A stretch of DNA of 57,788 nucleotides from an uncultured Bacteroides sp. (GCF_949298305.1 NZ_CASFWU010000017.1:1-57788), one strand, 5' to 3'. Numbered from the stretch's first letter, positions 33,310 to 42,864 are shown. Notes: a model not told the origin generated them from the sequence alone. Numbers and translations are program-made.

Positions 33310-34350
33310 TCAATTCTCAAAGTTAACATCCCGTTCGGTGGCCGAGAACGAATAGTCCTTCGGGTCGTAGAGGTCCATCCGCCCCTTGAGCACACGGCGG
33401 CGCCCCGTCTGCGGGCAGCTGGCATGGAGCTCGTAGGAGATGCCCGTATAGCGGAACGAGCACTTCACGATGCAATCCATCATCTTGCCGGGCGGCACGA
33501 CGACGGTGTCCGTCACGGCCAGCAGCTCGTCGGACACGGGCAGTTCATAGGTCTCGCCCGACAGGGGAAGCTCGGTCCCCATCAGCCGCGGGCGGTCATA
33601 CTTGTCCAGCTCGGGCACGGGAAGGACGGGCATCTCGGTGCCGAACATCTGGAACAGCGACACGTCGATGGGCGTCGTCCACTGGTCGCCGCCGGCGAAG
33701 GTAACCATGCGGTGGAAACGTTCGTAGGGATGGAGCGGATAGCTCCAGGGATGGTCCGTGCCGTTGATGGGAGAGACCGCGGCCTGCCGGACGATGGCGT
33801 TGTCCTGGAACTCATACCAGGAGTCCAGCGAATAGACGATGCTGTCCACCCGATAGCGGGGCGAAGGGTCGAGGCGCAGGCTGATGGTACGGGAAGTATA
33901 TTCGTCGCCCACGAGGAGTTGCATCTGCATCATGTCGAGGCTGATGTTCTCCGCGCCGTAGAGGTGCAGCTGCCTGCCCGAGGTGCGCTCCACGGTGAGC
34001 GCCAGCCTGGGATGGTCCACCACCAGACGGACGGGGCCGGTATCCCGGCAGTAAAGCTCGGTATCGCGGGCTATCAGGGTTCCGTCGGGGCTGTAGATGT
34101 CGCCCGTCAGGGCCTCGTAGCTTCCCCCGTCCACGGACTGCGTGAAGTCGGTGCGCAGCCAGATGCCGTTGACGCGCCAGTCGGAAGTCTTGAAGTCGAT
34201 GACTACGTCGGAGCCGTCCGTGGCCAGCTGCACGTCCTCGGCCGAGGGGGCGAAGTCGTCGATGAACACGTCCGGGTTGCAGCCGCACAGCAGGGCTGCC
34301 AGGGCGGGAACGATGAATAAGGTAGAAAAGGAAGGAAAGAAACGCTTCAT
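33310..34350 (-). CDS. Lipoprotein of unknown function (DUF-type, Bacteroidetes)
   Basis: 346 aa from the ATG at 34350 (MKRFFPSFSTLF), which gives a lipoprotein signal with LLCGC; an upstream ATG nine codons earlier spoils the signal. The sequence is beta-rich (VVIDFKTSDWRVNGIWLRTDF; SYEALTGDIYSPDGTLIARDTELYC) with no recognised catalytic motif. It resembles DUF4988/DUF5627-like envelope lipoproteins only in general style, so no family is assigned. First gene of a likely two-gene unit with the PagL-like gene, separated by repeat copy E. Confidence 0.8.
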   Translation of the reverse strand: MKRFFPSFSTLFIVPALAALLCGCNPDVFIDDFAPSAEDVQLATDGSDVVIDFKTSDWRVNGIWLRTDFTQSVDGGSYEALTGDIYSPDGTLIARDTELYCRDTGPVRLVVDHPRLALTVERTSGRQLHLYGAENISLDMMQMQLLVGDEYTSRTISLRLDPSPRYRVDSIVYSLDSWYEFQDNAIVRQAAVSPINGTDHPWSYPLHPYERFHRMVTFAGGDQWTTPIDVSLFQMFGTEMPVLPVPELDKYDRPRLMGTELPLSGETYELPVSDELLAVTDTVVVPPGKMMDCIVKCSFRYTGISYELHASCPQTGRRRVLKGRMDLYDPKDYSFSATERDVNFEN

Positions 34351-34438
34351 AGTGTCTACGGTTTGTTCGGACTGCAAAGAAATGAATTTTCATCCATATC
34401 TCCAACAGTCCGCACAAACTATCCACACAGATTCAGCC

Positions 34439-36244
34439 TCATTCCTCGTACATGCGGTCGATGAGGTCCTTGTAGTTCCGCGCCACGACGCTGCGGCGCA
34501 GCTTCAGCGTGTTGGTCAGCTCGCCGCGCTCCATGCTGAACGGTTCGGGCAGCAGGGTGAAGCGCTTCACCTGCTCGTAGTGGGCAAACTGCTGCTGCAG
34601 GGTGTCGATGCGCTCGCGGAAGAAGGCCTGTATGCGCGGATGCTCCAGCAGCTCGGCCATGGACGAGGCCATGATGCCCTTCTTGGCGGCATACTCCTTC
34701 ACCAGCGGGTAGACGGGAACGATGAGGGCGGAGACGAACTTGCGCTCGTCGGCAATGATGGCCACCTGGTCGATGTAGCGGTCTACGACGAACTTCGTCT
34801 CCAGGGCCTGCGGCGAGATGTACTTGCCGTTGGAGGTCTTGAAGAGGTCCTTGATGCGCTCGGTCAGGTAGAGGTGGTCGCCTTTCAGGTAGCCCGCGTC
34901 GCCCGTGTGGAACCAGCCGTCGGGGTCGATGGCGGCAGCGGTGGAGACGGGCTTCTTGTAGTAGCCCGCCGTGATGGTCTGTCCGCGCAGCAGGATTTCG
35001 TTGTTCTCGCCTATCTTCACTTCCACCTCGGGCATCACGGTTCCCACCGAGCCTATTTCGTAGCCCTCGTTGAGGAAACAGGACACGGTGGCGGTGGATT
35101 CCGTCAGGCCGTAGCCCACCACCATGTTGATGCCTACGGAGTGGACGAACTCGCAAATCTCGTCGGAGACGGCGGCGCCGGCCGTGGGGAAGAAGTTGCC
35201 GTTCTCGATGCCGATGGTCTTTTTCAGCAGGGAGAACACGGTCTTCTCGTAGAACTTGTACCGCAGGCGCAGCATGGCAGGCGGACGCTTCCCGCAGCGC
35301 AGGTATTCGATGTTGTGCTCCCGGCCCACGCGGATGGCGTCCTGTATCAGCGCCCGGCGTACACCGCTCTCCTGGGCGATGCGTTCCTGCACGCCGGTGT
35401 AGACCTTCTCCCAGAATCGGGGCACGCTGCACATCAGCGTGGGGCGCACTTCCTTGATGGTGGTCTGTATGTCCTGCGGACGCAAGTTGACGCAAATCTG
35501 CACACCCTTGTGGATGCAAAGGTAGCACCAGGCCCGCTCGAAGACATGGGTCAGCGGCAGGAAGTTCAGGGAAACGTCCTGGTCCGTCATGAACGGAAGG
35601 CGGATGTCGTGGATGCGGAAGGCGGTGGCGTAGTTGGAGTGGTGCAGCATGACGCCCTTGGGTTCGCCCGTGGTGCCCGAGGTGTAGAGGATGTTGGCCA
35701 GGTCCTTGTCCGAAGCCCGCGCCGTGCGCTCCTCCACCACGTCGTTGTGGGGCAGGCCTTCGCCCCGGCGCATGAACTCATCAAAGTAGATGGAGGTGGT
35801 GTCACGCGGGTCCTTCACGACGGCCCGGTCGAAGATGACCAGCTGGTGAAGCGAATGGCAGAGGCCCAGAACACAGAAGGCAGCGTCGTACTGGAACTGC
35901 TCGCCGACGAAGAGGAAGCGTATCTCGGCGTCGTTGATGATGTACTGCGCCTGCGCGGGCGAACTGGTGGCATAGAGCGGCACGGTGACCGCCCGGTTGG
36001 CAAAGGCCGCGAAGTCCACGTAGAAGCATTCGGGCTTGTTCTGCGAGAAGATGCCCACATTCTCCTGCTCCTTCACGCCCAGCGCCGCCAGCGCATTGGC
36101 CGCCTGGCGCACCTGCTGCGAGAAGCGGTTCCAGCTGACAGAAATCCACTGCCCCGCTTCATAATCCCTGTACTTCAGCGCTACTCTCTCTCCATACTTC
36201 TCCGCCTGGCGGTGGACCATGACGGACAAATGATGATAAGCCAT
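34439..36244 (-). CDS. fadD: Long-chain acyl-CoA synthetase (AMP-forming)
   Basis: 601 aa. AMP-binding motif YTSGTTGEPKG (about residues 187-197), A5 motif GYGLTESTATVS, GDAGYLKGDHLYLTERIKDLFKTSNGKYISP (A7-A8) and a C-terminal FSMERGELTNTLKLRR with the catalytic Lys region. It activates fatty acids to acyl-CoA in the cytoplasm or at the membrane. Typical Bacteroidetes long-chain ligase length. The promoter box TACCTTTG (36273-36280, minus) lies 29 bp upstream. The exact chain-length preference is not visible. Confidence 0.93.
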   Translation of the reverse strand: MAYHHLSVMVHRQAEKYGERVALKYRDYEAGQWISVSWNRFSQQVRQAANALAALGVKEQENVGIFSQNKPECFYVDFAAFANRAVTVPLYATSSPAQAQYIINDAEIRFLFVGEQFQYDAAFCVLGLCHSLHQLVIFDRAVVKDPRDTTSIYFDEFMRRGEGLPHNDVVEERTARASDKDLANILYTSGTTGEPKGVMLHHSNYATAFRIHDIRLPFMTDQDVSLNFLPLTHVFERAWCYLCIHKGVQICVNLRPQDIQTTIKEVRPTLMCSVPRFWEKVYTGVQERIAQESGVRRALIQDAIRVGREHNIEYLRCGKRPPAMLRLRYKFYEKTVFSLLKKTIGIENGNFFPTAGAAVSDEICEFVHSVGINMVVGYGLTESTATVSCFLNEGYEIGSVGTVMPEVEVKIGENNEILLRGQTITAGYYKKPVSTAAAIDPDGWFHTGDAGYLKGDHLYLTERIKDLFKTSNGKYISPQALETKFVVDRYIDQVAIIADERKFVSALIVPVYPLVKEYAAKKGIMASSMAELLEHPRIQAFFRERIDTLQQQFAHYEQVKRFTLLPEPFSMERGELTNTLKLRRSVVARNYKDLIDRMYEE

Positions 36245-36272
36245 GTTTTCTTACAGATTGATGAATACCTCG

Positions 36273-36280
36273 CAAAGGTA
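36273..36280 (-). promoter_or_regulatory. -7 box for the acyl-CoA synthetase gene
   Basis: TACCTTTG on the minus strand, 29 bp upstream of the start codon. Confidence 0.6.
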
Positions 36281-36418
36281 TTAGTTTTATTTGAAACTAT
36301 TTAATAAAAAGCAAATAATTCCAACAAGTTCCGCCATAGAAGTGCCCGCCTGCCGTCCTTGTCCCCCTCCGCCTGAAGAAAACGCGGGCAAGCCGGACGA
36401 ACGTACCGAATTTATCCG

Positions 36419-36426
36419 TAAGTTTG
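36419..36426 (+). promoter_or_regulatory. -7 box for the ArgE-like gene
   Basis: TAAGTTTG, 28 bp before the ATG at 36455. Confidence 0.55.
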
Positions 36427-36454
36427 CAGACGCTAAAACAGACTGGAAGAAACC

Positions 36455-37531
36455 ATGAAGTACGACATCCCTACCCTGACCTCAGAGGCCGTCGGCCTGC
36501 TCAGGTCGCTGATAAGCATTCCCTCCGTCAGCCGCGACGAACGGCAGGCTGCCGACTGCCTGCAACAGTACATCGAGCTGCAAGGCATGGAGACGGGCCG
36601 CAAAGGCAACAACGTGTGGTGCATGAGCCCGCTGTTCGACCTGAAGAAGCCCACCCTGCTGCTCAACTCGCACATTGACACGGTGAAGCCCGTCAGCGGA
36701 TGGCGGAAGGACCCCTTCAGCCCGCTGCTGGAACCCAACGGCAAGCTCTACGGACTGGGCAGCAACGACGCGGGCGCCAGCGTGGTGAGCCTGCTGCACG
36801 TGTTCCTCACCCTGTGCCGCACAAGCCAGCGCTACAACCTGCTGTTCCTGGCCTCGTGCGAGGAGGAGGTGTCGGGCAAGGAGGGGATTGAAAGCGTGCT
36901 GCCCCAGTTGCCCCCCATTGCATTCGGGCTGGTGGGCGAGCCCACCGAGATGCAGCCCGCCATCGCCGAAAAGGGGCTGATGGTGCTGGACGTCACCGCC
37001 ACCGGCCGCTCCGGCCACGCCGCCCGCGACGAAGGGGACAACGCCATCTACAAGGTACTGGACGACATCGCCTGGTTCCGCGACTACCGCTTCGAGCGGG
37101 TGTCGCCCCTGCTGGGTCCGGTGAAGATGAGCGTCACGGTGGTCAACGCCGGCACGCAGCACAATGTCATCCCCGACCGCTGCACCTTCGTGGTGGACAT
37201 CCGCAGCAACGAGTGCTACACCAACCGGGAGCTGTTCGACGAAATCTGCCGCCACATCCGCTGCCAGGCGCAGGCCCGCTCCTTCCGCCTGAGCTCGTCG
37301 CATGTGAAGCCCGAACATCCGCTGGTGCGGCGCGCCGTCGCCCTGGGGCGCACACCCTTCGGCTCGCCCACGCTGTCCGACCAGGCACTGATGCCTTTCC
37401 CCTCCATGAAGATGGGACCCGGCAAGAGTGCCCGCTCGCACACGGCGGACGAATTCATCTTTGTCAAGGAGATAGAAGAAGCCATCGGGCTGTATCTGGA
37501 GTTGCTGGACGGGGCGGACATCAGGGAGTGA
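36455..37531 (+). CDS. argE: M20 family deacylase, acetyl-/succinylornithine deacetylase-like
   Basis: 358 aa. Zinc ligands are in NSHIDTVKPVSGW, GLGSNDAGAS, CEEEVSGKEG (catalytic Glu, then ligand) and GEPTEMQPAIAEKG; the lid domain begins with GRSGHAARDEGDNAIYK. This matches the Bacteroidetes ArgE group; Bacteroides is known to make arginine through N-succinyl intermediates, so the substrate may be succinylornithine. No other arginine genes are in the window. It is followed 40 bp later by murF, possibly in one transcript. Confidence 0.85.
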   Translation: MKYDIPTLTSEAVGLLRSLISIPSVSRDERQAADCLQQYIELQGMETGRKGNNVWCMSPLFDLKKPTLLLNSHIDTVKPVSGWRKDPFSPLLEPNGKLYGLGSNDAGASVVSLLHVFLTLCRTSQRYNLLFLASCEEEVSGKEGIESVLPQLPPIAFGLVGEPTEMQPAIAEKGLMVLDVTATGRSGHAARDEGDNAIYKVLDDIAWFRDYRFERVSPLLGPVKMSVTVVNAGTQHNVIPDRCTFVVDIRSNECYTNRELFDEICRHIRCQAQARSFRLSSSHVKPEHPLVRRAVALGRTPFGSPTLSDQALMPFPSMKMGPGKSARSHTADEFIFVKEIEEAIGLYLELLDGADIRE

Positions 37532-37571
37532 GCCACACTATATAATAATGTACAATCAAGAAAACAGACTT

Positions 37572-38870
37572 ATGGATATCAATACCCTCTACCAGATTTT
37601 CCTGCAATGCAACGGCGTCACGACCGACAGCCGCCACTGCCCGCAGGAGTCGCTCTTCATAGCCCTCAAGGGTGACACGTTCAACGGAAACGCCTTCGCC
37701 GCCCAGGCACTGAAAGACGGATGCGCCTATGCCGTGGTGGACGAACCCGCCTATGCCCCGAAAGACGACCACCGCTACCTGCTCACGGACAACTGCCTGA
37801 AGACCCTGCAAGAACTGGCCCGCTACCACCGCCGCCAACTGGGCACACGCATCATCGGCATTACAGGCACCAACGGCAAGACCACCACCAAGGAACTGAT
37901 GGCGGCCGTACTCAGCCAAGCCTATAACCTGCTCTACACGCAAGGCAACCTGAACAACCACATCGGCGTGCCCCTTACCTTGCTGCGCCTGCGTGCCGAC
38001 CACGACCTGGCCGTGGTGGAGATGGGCGCCAGCCATCCGGGCGACATCCAGGAGCTGGTAGACATTGCCGAACCCGACTACGGCCTCATCACCAATGTAG
38101 GCAAAGCACATCTGGAGGGATTCGGCTCGTTCGAAGGAGTGATGCGCACCAAAGGTGAACTCTTCGACTTCCTGCGCCAACGGGGAGACTCTACCGTATT
38201 CGTCCATCGGGACAACCCTTACCTGTGCAAGATGGCAGGAGGACTGAACCCCATCTACTACGGCAGCGAAGACGGTCTGTACGTCAACGGACGGGTGACG
38301 GACAACTCGCCTTTCCTGGCCTTCGAGTGGAAGGCCGGACGGGAGGAGCAATGGCACAAAGTGCAGACACATCTCATCGGAGACTACAACTTCGCCAACG
38401 CCCTGGCGGCCGTCACCGTGGGACGCTTCTTCGGTGTGGAGCCCCAAAAGACAGACCGCGCACTGGAGGAATACATACCGCAGAACAACCGCTCGCAGCT
38501 GCTACAAACGGGCGACAACACGCTCATCATCGACGCCTACAACGCCAACCCCACCAGCATGAGGGCCAGCATCGGCAACTTCCGCAACATGAAGGCCGAC
38601 AACAAGATGCTGATATTGGGCGACATGCGCGAACTGGGCAAGGAAAGTGCTGAGGAGCACCAGGCTGTAGTGGACTATCTGGAGGAATGCGGTTTCCGGG
38701 ACGTGCTGCTGGTAGGCAGCCAGTTTGCAGCCACCCGCCACTCCTACCCCACCTATCCCGACGCCGCCGCACTGGCCGAACACCTGAAGGCCGACAAGCC
38801 GCAGGGAAAGACCATCCTGATAAAAGGCTCCAACGGCATCCACCTGAGCTCCGTAGTGGAGTATCTGTAA
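37572..38870 (+). CDS. murF: UDP-N-acetylmuramoyl-tripeptide:D-Ala-D-Ala ligase
   Basis: 432 aa from MDINTLYQIF; an ATG eight codons earlier (37548) is possible. Mur ligase features: GVTTDSRHCPQESLFIALKGDTFNG (N-terminal substrate domain), ATP loop GITGTNGKTTTKEL, EMGASHPGDIQELVDI, GDYNFANALAAVTVG and IIDAYNANPTSMRASI. It adds D-Ala-D-Ala to the UDP-MurNAc-tripeptide. It lies outside the dcw cluster, as is usual in Bacteroides. Confidence 0.97.
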   Translation: MDINTLYQIFLQCNGVTTDSRHCPQESLFIALKGDTFNGNAFAAQALKDGCAYAVVDEPAYAPKDDHRYLLTDNCLKTLQELARYHRRQLGTRIIGITGTNGKTTTKELMAAVLSQAYNLLYTQGNLNNHIGVPLTLLRLRADHDLAVVEMGASHPGDIQELVDIAEPDYGLITNVGKAHLEGFGSFEGVMRTKGELFDFLRQRGDSTVFVHRDNPYLCKMAGGLNPIYYGSEDGLYVNGRVTDNSPFLAFEWKAGREEQWHKVQTHLIGDYNFANALAAVTVGRFFGVEPQKTDRALEEYIPQNNRSQLLQTGDNTLIIDAYNANPTSMRASIGNFRNMKADNKMLILGDMRELGKESAEEHQAVVDYLEECGFRDVLLVGSQFAATRHSYPTYPDAAALAEHLKADKPQGKTILIKGSNGIHLSSVVEYL

Positions 38871-38930
38871 GGGCGGTTGACGGGGGTGCCAAAGGAAATA
38901 TAGAGACAATAGCTCGTCTCAATATAATAA

Positions 38931-39039
38931 GGATGGCACACAGATGACGCAGATGATACAGATTTTCACAGATAAATCCTTTAAGCCGGCATTCTAATCT
39001 GTGGTTATCTGTACAATCTGCGTCATCTGCGTGCCATCC
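38931..39039. repeat. Long inverted repeat (GCAGATGACGCAGAT type)
   Basis: Two 43-bp arms (38931-38973, 38997-39039) begin GGATGGCAC and carry AGATGACGCAGAT and ACAGAT; about 36 of 43 positions pair. It lies between the convergent murF and VanZ-like genes and may double as a terminator. Confidence 0.85.
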
Positions 39040-39060
39040 CGCTTTTCGAGGGTCTCCTGA

Positions 39061-39453
39061 CTATTCGGTTCCCCTCATCCGCCGCATCAGTACAAAACGG
39101 CCCACCAGAGAGGCCAGCAAGGCACCCGCAGTGTTGGCGGCAAAGTCCATCCAGTCGCCACCCCGGTAGGTGGTGCAATACTCCTGCAACAGCTCCACCA
39201 CACCGCTGAACAGCACGGGACAAAGGAAAGCCCCCACCCAAGCGTGCCACAAGGGCAGATTTCCCTTGCGGTGTGCCCGCATGAACTCCAGCCACAACAT
39301 GCCCGACATGCCGAAATACATGCACACATGAACGACCTTGTCGAGGTTGGGAATGGTGTCAAGCCCCGTCGAAGGCGGCTTGAAGAAAGAAAGGTAGACT
39401 ACGGCCAGAATGACCAGAAGCGACACGGGATATTTCTTAATATAATATAGCAT
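39061..39453 (-). CDS. VanZ-like small membrane protein
   Basis: 130 aa from MLYYIKKYPVSLL; the start is fixed by a promoter box (39479-39486) that lies inside the longer in-frame reading. Four hydrophobic segments and the VanZ pattern: DTIPNLDKVVHVCMYFGMSGML, then LFSGVVELLQEYCTTYRGGDWMDFAANTAGALLAS. Function unknown in general; VanZ itself gives low-level teicoplanin resistance. Confidence 0.87.
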   Translation of the reverse strand: MLYYIKKYPVSLLVILAVVYLSFFKPPSTGLDTIPNLDKVVHVCMYFGMSGMLWLEFMRAHRKGNLPLWHAWVGAFLCPVLFSGVVELLQEYCTTYRGGDWMDFAANTAGALLASLVGRFVLMRRMRGTE

Positions 39454-39478
39454 AGCTAAATATTTGACGAATGGGTCG

Positions 39479-39506
39479 CAAATATAGGGAACATTTTCTA
39501 TATTTG
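39479..39506. promoter_or_regulatory. Face-to-back divergent promoter pair forming a palindrome
   Basis: CAAATATAG (39479-39487) and CTATATTTG (39498-39506) are perfect complements separated by 10 bp. Read outward they are TATATTTG -7 boxes for the VanZ-like gene (minus) and the NSS transporter (plus). The two promoters must overlap physically. Confidence 0.65.
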
Positions 39507-39555
39507 CACGTTTCATGTACATTTAATAACAAATTGAAAGAATAGACTACGTTTT

Positions 39556-40923
39556 ATGACAAAAAGTGACAGAGCCAACTTTGGCAGCAAACTGGGAGTT
39601 ATCCTGGCTTCGGCAGGCTCGGCCGTGGGGCTGGGCAACATCTGGCGTTTTCCCTTTGAAACCGGCAATCACGGCGGAGCCGCCTTCATATTCATCTACT
39701 TGGGATGTATCCTTTTCTTCGGCATCCCCATCATGGTGGCCGAATTCGTCATAGGCCGGCGTTCACGTTCCAATACGGCCGGCGCCTACCAGAAGCTGGC
39801 ACCGGGCACCCACTGGCGATGGGTGGGACGTATGGGCGTGCTGGCGGGCTTCCTCATCCTGAGCTACTACTCGGTGGTGGCAGGCTGGACGCTGGAGTAC
39901 ATCTGCGAAGCGGCCACGGACAGCTTCGAGGGCAAGTCGGCCGCAGAGTTCATCGCCTCGTTCAACAGCTTTGTGGGCAACCCCTGGCGGCCGGTCATCT
40001 GGCTCATCGTCTTCCTGCTGGCCACACACTTCATCATCGTAAAGGGAGTGGAGAAGGGCATTGAGAAATCATCCAAAATCATGATGCCCATTCTGTTCCT
40101 GCTGCTCATCATCCTTGCCATCTGTTCCGTCTCACTGCCCGGTGCCGGTGCAGGCATCGAGTTCCTGCTGAAGCCAGACTTCAGCAAGGTGGATGCGGGC
40201 GTGCTGCTGGGAGCCATGGGACAGGCCTTCTTCTCGCTCTCGCTGGGCATGGGATGCCTGTGCACCTACGCCTCCTACTTCCGGAACGACACCAACCTGC
40301 CGCGCACGGCGCTCAACGTGGCGTGGATAGATACGCTCGTAGCCATCCTGGCAGGCTTCATCATCTTTCCGGCAGCCTTCTCGGTGGGCATCCAGCCCGA
40401 CGCGGGTCCCAGCCTGCTCTTCATCACCCTGCCCAACGTATTCCAGCAGGCCTTCGGCAGCCTGCCCTGGCTGGCAGTCCTCCTGTCCATCCTGTTCTAC
40501 ATCCTGCTGGCGCTGGCGGCGCTCACCTCCACCATCTCCATGCACGAGGTGGTGACGGCCTACCTGCACGAAGAGTTCAACCTGAGCCGCGGCAAGGCGG
40601 CCCGTCTGGTGACGGGGGGCTGCATCGTGCTGGGCATCTTCTGCTCGCTCTCGTTGGGGGTTGGCAAGGAATACACGCTGTTCGGGCTGACTCTGTTTGA
40701 CCTCTTCGACTTCGTGACGGCCAAGCTGATGCTCCCGCTGGGCGGTCTCTTCATCTCCATCTTTGCCGGCTGGTATCTGGACAAGAAGGTTATCCGCGAG
40801 GAAGTCAGCAACAACGGCACCCTGAAGCTGGGCATCTATCACATCATAGCCTTCCTGCTGAAGTATATCTGCCCCCTCGGCATCGGGATTATCTTCATCA
40901 ACGAACTGGGGCTGCTGAAGTAA
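39556..40923 (+). CDS. Sodium-dependent transporter, NSS/SNF family
   Basis: 455 aa with about 11-12 membrane segments. The LeuT-type TM1 motif GLGNIWRFPFETGNHGGAAF is at about residues 26-45, with the unwound-helix glycines. TM6-region FFSLSLGMGCLCTYASYF and the TM7/8 stretch follow. It imports amino acids or related solutes with sodium. The substrate cannot be told. The promoter overlaps that of the divergent VanZ-like gene. Confidence 0.93.
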   Translation: MTKSDRANFGSKLGVILASAGSAVGLGNIWRFPFETGNHGGAAFIFIYLGCILFFGIPIMVAEFVIGRRSRSNTAGAYQKLAPGTHWRWVGRMGVLAGFLILSYYSVVAGWTLEYICEAATDSFEGKSAAEFIASFNSFVGNPWRPVIWLIVFLLATHFIIVKGVEKGIEKSSKIMMPILFLLLIILAICSVSLPGAGAGIEFLLKPDFSKVDAGVLLGAMGQAFFSLSLGMGCLCTYASYFRNDTNLPRTALNVAWIDTLVAILAGFIIFPAAFSVGIQPDAGPSLLFITLPNVFQQAFGSLPWLAVLLSILFYILLALAALTSTISMHEVVTAYLHEEFNLSRGKAARLVTGGCIVLGIFCSLSLGVGKEYTLFGLTLFDLFDFVTAKLMLPLGGLFISIFAGWYLDKKVIREEVSNNGTLKLGIYHIIAFLLKYICPLGIGIIFINELGLLK

Positions 40924-40933
40924 GAGCACAGCC

Positions 40934-42241
40934 TCAGCGGTTGAGCCACGGCTCGGGGTTGAGCTTTTCCTTCTCCTTGCGGAGCTGGAAGTGCAGGACG
41001 GTGCGGCCGTTGTCCGAGGCGTCGGAGAAGACTTCGCCGAGGCTCTGCCTGGTCTTCACCTCGTCGCCCGTCTTGACGGAAGCGGAAGAGAGGTTGCAGT
41101 AGACGGAGATGTAGGCGCCGTGGCGGACGAGGATGTTGAACAGGCCGTTCAGCTTGAACACGGCGGCCACCTTGCCGTCGAAGATGGCGCGGGCCTGTGC
41201 GCCGGGCTTGCCCTGGATGTCGATGCCCTTGTTGTCCAGCTTCACGCCGCGCAGGCCTTCGACGGCGTACTGGCCGTAGCGGCTGGTGATGATGTAAGGG
41301 CCGCTGATGGGCATGGGCAGGCGGCCGCGGTTGGCGGCGAAGTTGCCCGAAAGGGTACGGTCGGCCTTGCTCAGGGTGTACTCCTCCAGCGGGGCGGCGG
41401 CAGGACGCGCGGGCGTGTTTTCCTTGCCTGCCGCGGCGGCGGCCTCTTCCTGCGCCTTCTTGCGTGCGGCGGCCTCGCGTCGGGCCTCCTCCTCGGCCCG
41501 CTTGCGGGCTTTCTCTATCTCTTCGGCAATGAGGCGGTCAATGCGTGCGTTCAGCTGGTTGGCTTCCTTGCGCTTGCGGGCTATTTCGTTCTGCAGGCCG
41601 CGCTGTTTCTTCTGCAGGCTCGTCACCAGCGCCCGTTTCTCCTTCTCCTCGTCCTCCAGCTTCTGCTTTTCGTCCTCGCGCTCCTTCAGGAGGCTTTCCT
41701 TGGCCTGCCTCACCTGGGCCAGCTCGGCCCGCTTCTCGTTTATCTGCTTCTGTTTCTTCAGGATTTCCTCGCCCTGCAGGCGCTGGTAGGTGGCATACTC
41801 GCGCACGTAGCGCAGGCGGCGGTAGGTCTGCGCAAGGCTCTTGGCAGAGAAGATGAACAGCAGTTTCTCCTCGACAGAACGGTTCTTGTAGAGATATTGC
41901 ACGGAGGCCGCATACTTCTGTTTCTTATCCTTGAGGTCGCGGCGCAGGCGGTCCAGCTGCCGGTTGAGCGAGGACATCTCGCGGCCGATGCTTTCAATGT
42001 CGTTGTTGATGGTGAGGATGTAGCGTTTGCGCTCCTCGATGCGGCCGGTCAGGGCGGCCAGGCTGTTCAGCTGGCTGCCCACGTCCTTCCTGGTGGTGCT
42101 GAGGAGGGACTCTGTCTCGGCAATCTGCTTCTGCAAATCGCCGCGCCTGCTCTCCAGCTCCTTGATGAGCTTGTTGGACTGGGCCGACAAGGAGCCAAGC
42201 ACCACACACAATACAATCCAGACAACGACCAGACGTCTCAT
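40934..42241 (-). CDS. EnvC-like murein hydrolase activator (degenerate M23 domain)
   Basis: 435 aa. Signal peptide (VVWIVLCVVLGSLSAQ), then a long coiled coil (about residues 22-270, with an Ala/Arg/Glu-rich part RKRAEEEARREAAARKKAQEEA) and a C-terminal LytM domain (about residues 310-435). The first M23 zinc motif HxxxD reads NKGID here, so a zinc ligand is missing and the protein is probably an activator of amidases, as EnvC is, not a peptidase. It starts in a 4-bp overlap with the DUF4292 stop. Last gene of dut-TPR-DUF4292-envC. Confidence 0.9.
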   Translation of the reverse strand: MRRLVVVWIVLCVVLGSLSAQSNKLIKELESRRGDLQKQIAETESLLSTTRKDVGSQLNSLAALTGRIEERKRYILTINNDIESIGREMSSLNRQLDRLRRDLKDKKQKYAASVQYLYKNRSVEEKLLFIFSAKSLAQTYRRLRYVREYATYQRLQGEEILKKQKQINEKRAELAQVRQAKESLLKEREDEKQKLEDEEKEKRALVTSLQKKQRGLQNEIARKRKEANQLNARIDRLIAEEIEKARKRAEEEARREAAARKKAQEEAAAAAGKENTPARPAAAPLEEYTLSKADRTLSGNFAANRGRLPMPISGPYIITSRYGQYAVEGLRGVKLDNKGIDIQGKPGAQARAIFDGKVAAVFKLNGLFNILVRHGAYISVYCNLSSASVKTGDEVKTRQSLGEVFSDASDNGRTVLHFQLRKEKEKLNPEPWLNR

Positions 42242-42864
42242 AGCTTCAAATCGGCCAGCATGGCGAGCAGTTCCGCCAGTTCCACTTTCTTATACCGGGC
42301 CGACACCTGCGTGGGCGTCAGCGAGAGGGGCTTGTCCGAGAAGTCGGTCAGCTCCAGCCGTCCCTTCTCCAGCTTGGGGATGCCTAGGTCGCGGCCTTCG
42401 AGCACTGTCCGCCCTCCGGGCCGGGCGGCCTTGAAGAGCAGTTTCTCCAGGTGGGCAAAGTCGGCTTTCTTGGGCAGCAGCCCCTTGAGCTCGTTGCGGT
42501 TGGTCTGCACGTACTGTTTCCCCATGCGGTCTACGAGCATCACCTCGTCCGGCGTAACGTCCAGCCGCACCAGTTCCGTGCGCAGGACGGGCATGAGGAA
42601 GGAAAGTTGCAGGCGCTGGCCCGACACAAGTTTCAGGGTGCCGTTCACCGTCAGCGCACCGCCCTTGTGGGGAACGGTGAGGCGGACCTTGGACGAGAGG
42701 CAGGCGGACTGCGACGAGCCTTCGGCCTGGCGCGACGTCTTGCAGGCCGAAAGGCCGAACAGCACGGCCAGCAGCAACAGGAGCACCGGCAGCGCTGCCG
42801 GACTGCGGCGTGCGCGGCGCTGTCCGGCAAGGATATGGAATAGGGGGATGAGGGTTTGCTTCAT
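42238..42864 (-). CDS. DUF4292 family lipoprotein
   Basis: 208 aa. A long N-terminus (MKQTLIPLFHILAGQRRARR) precedes a hydrophobic stretch ending GLSAC, a lipobox with Cys about residue 41; a later start is not available nearby. The mature part has LolA/LolB-like strands (LTVNGTLKLVSGQRLQLSF; VRLDVTPDEVMLVDRMGKQYV), the DUF4292 type. In Bacteroidetes it sits between the TPR and EnvC genes; a role in outer-membrane lipoprotein or lipid handling is inference. Confidence 0.87.
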   Translation of the reverse strand: MKQTLIPLFHILAGQRRARRSPAALPVLLLLLAVLFGLSACKTSRQAEGSSQSACLSSKVRLTVPHKGGALTVNGTLKLVSGQRLQLSFLMPVLRTELVRLDVTPDEVMLVDRMGKQYVQTNRNELKGLLPKKADFAHLEKLLFKAARPGGRTVLEGRDLGIPKLEKGRLELTDFSDKPLSLTPTQVSARYKKVELAELLAMLADLKL

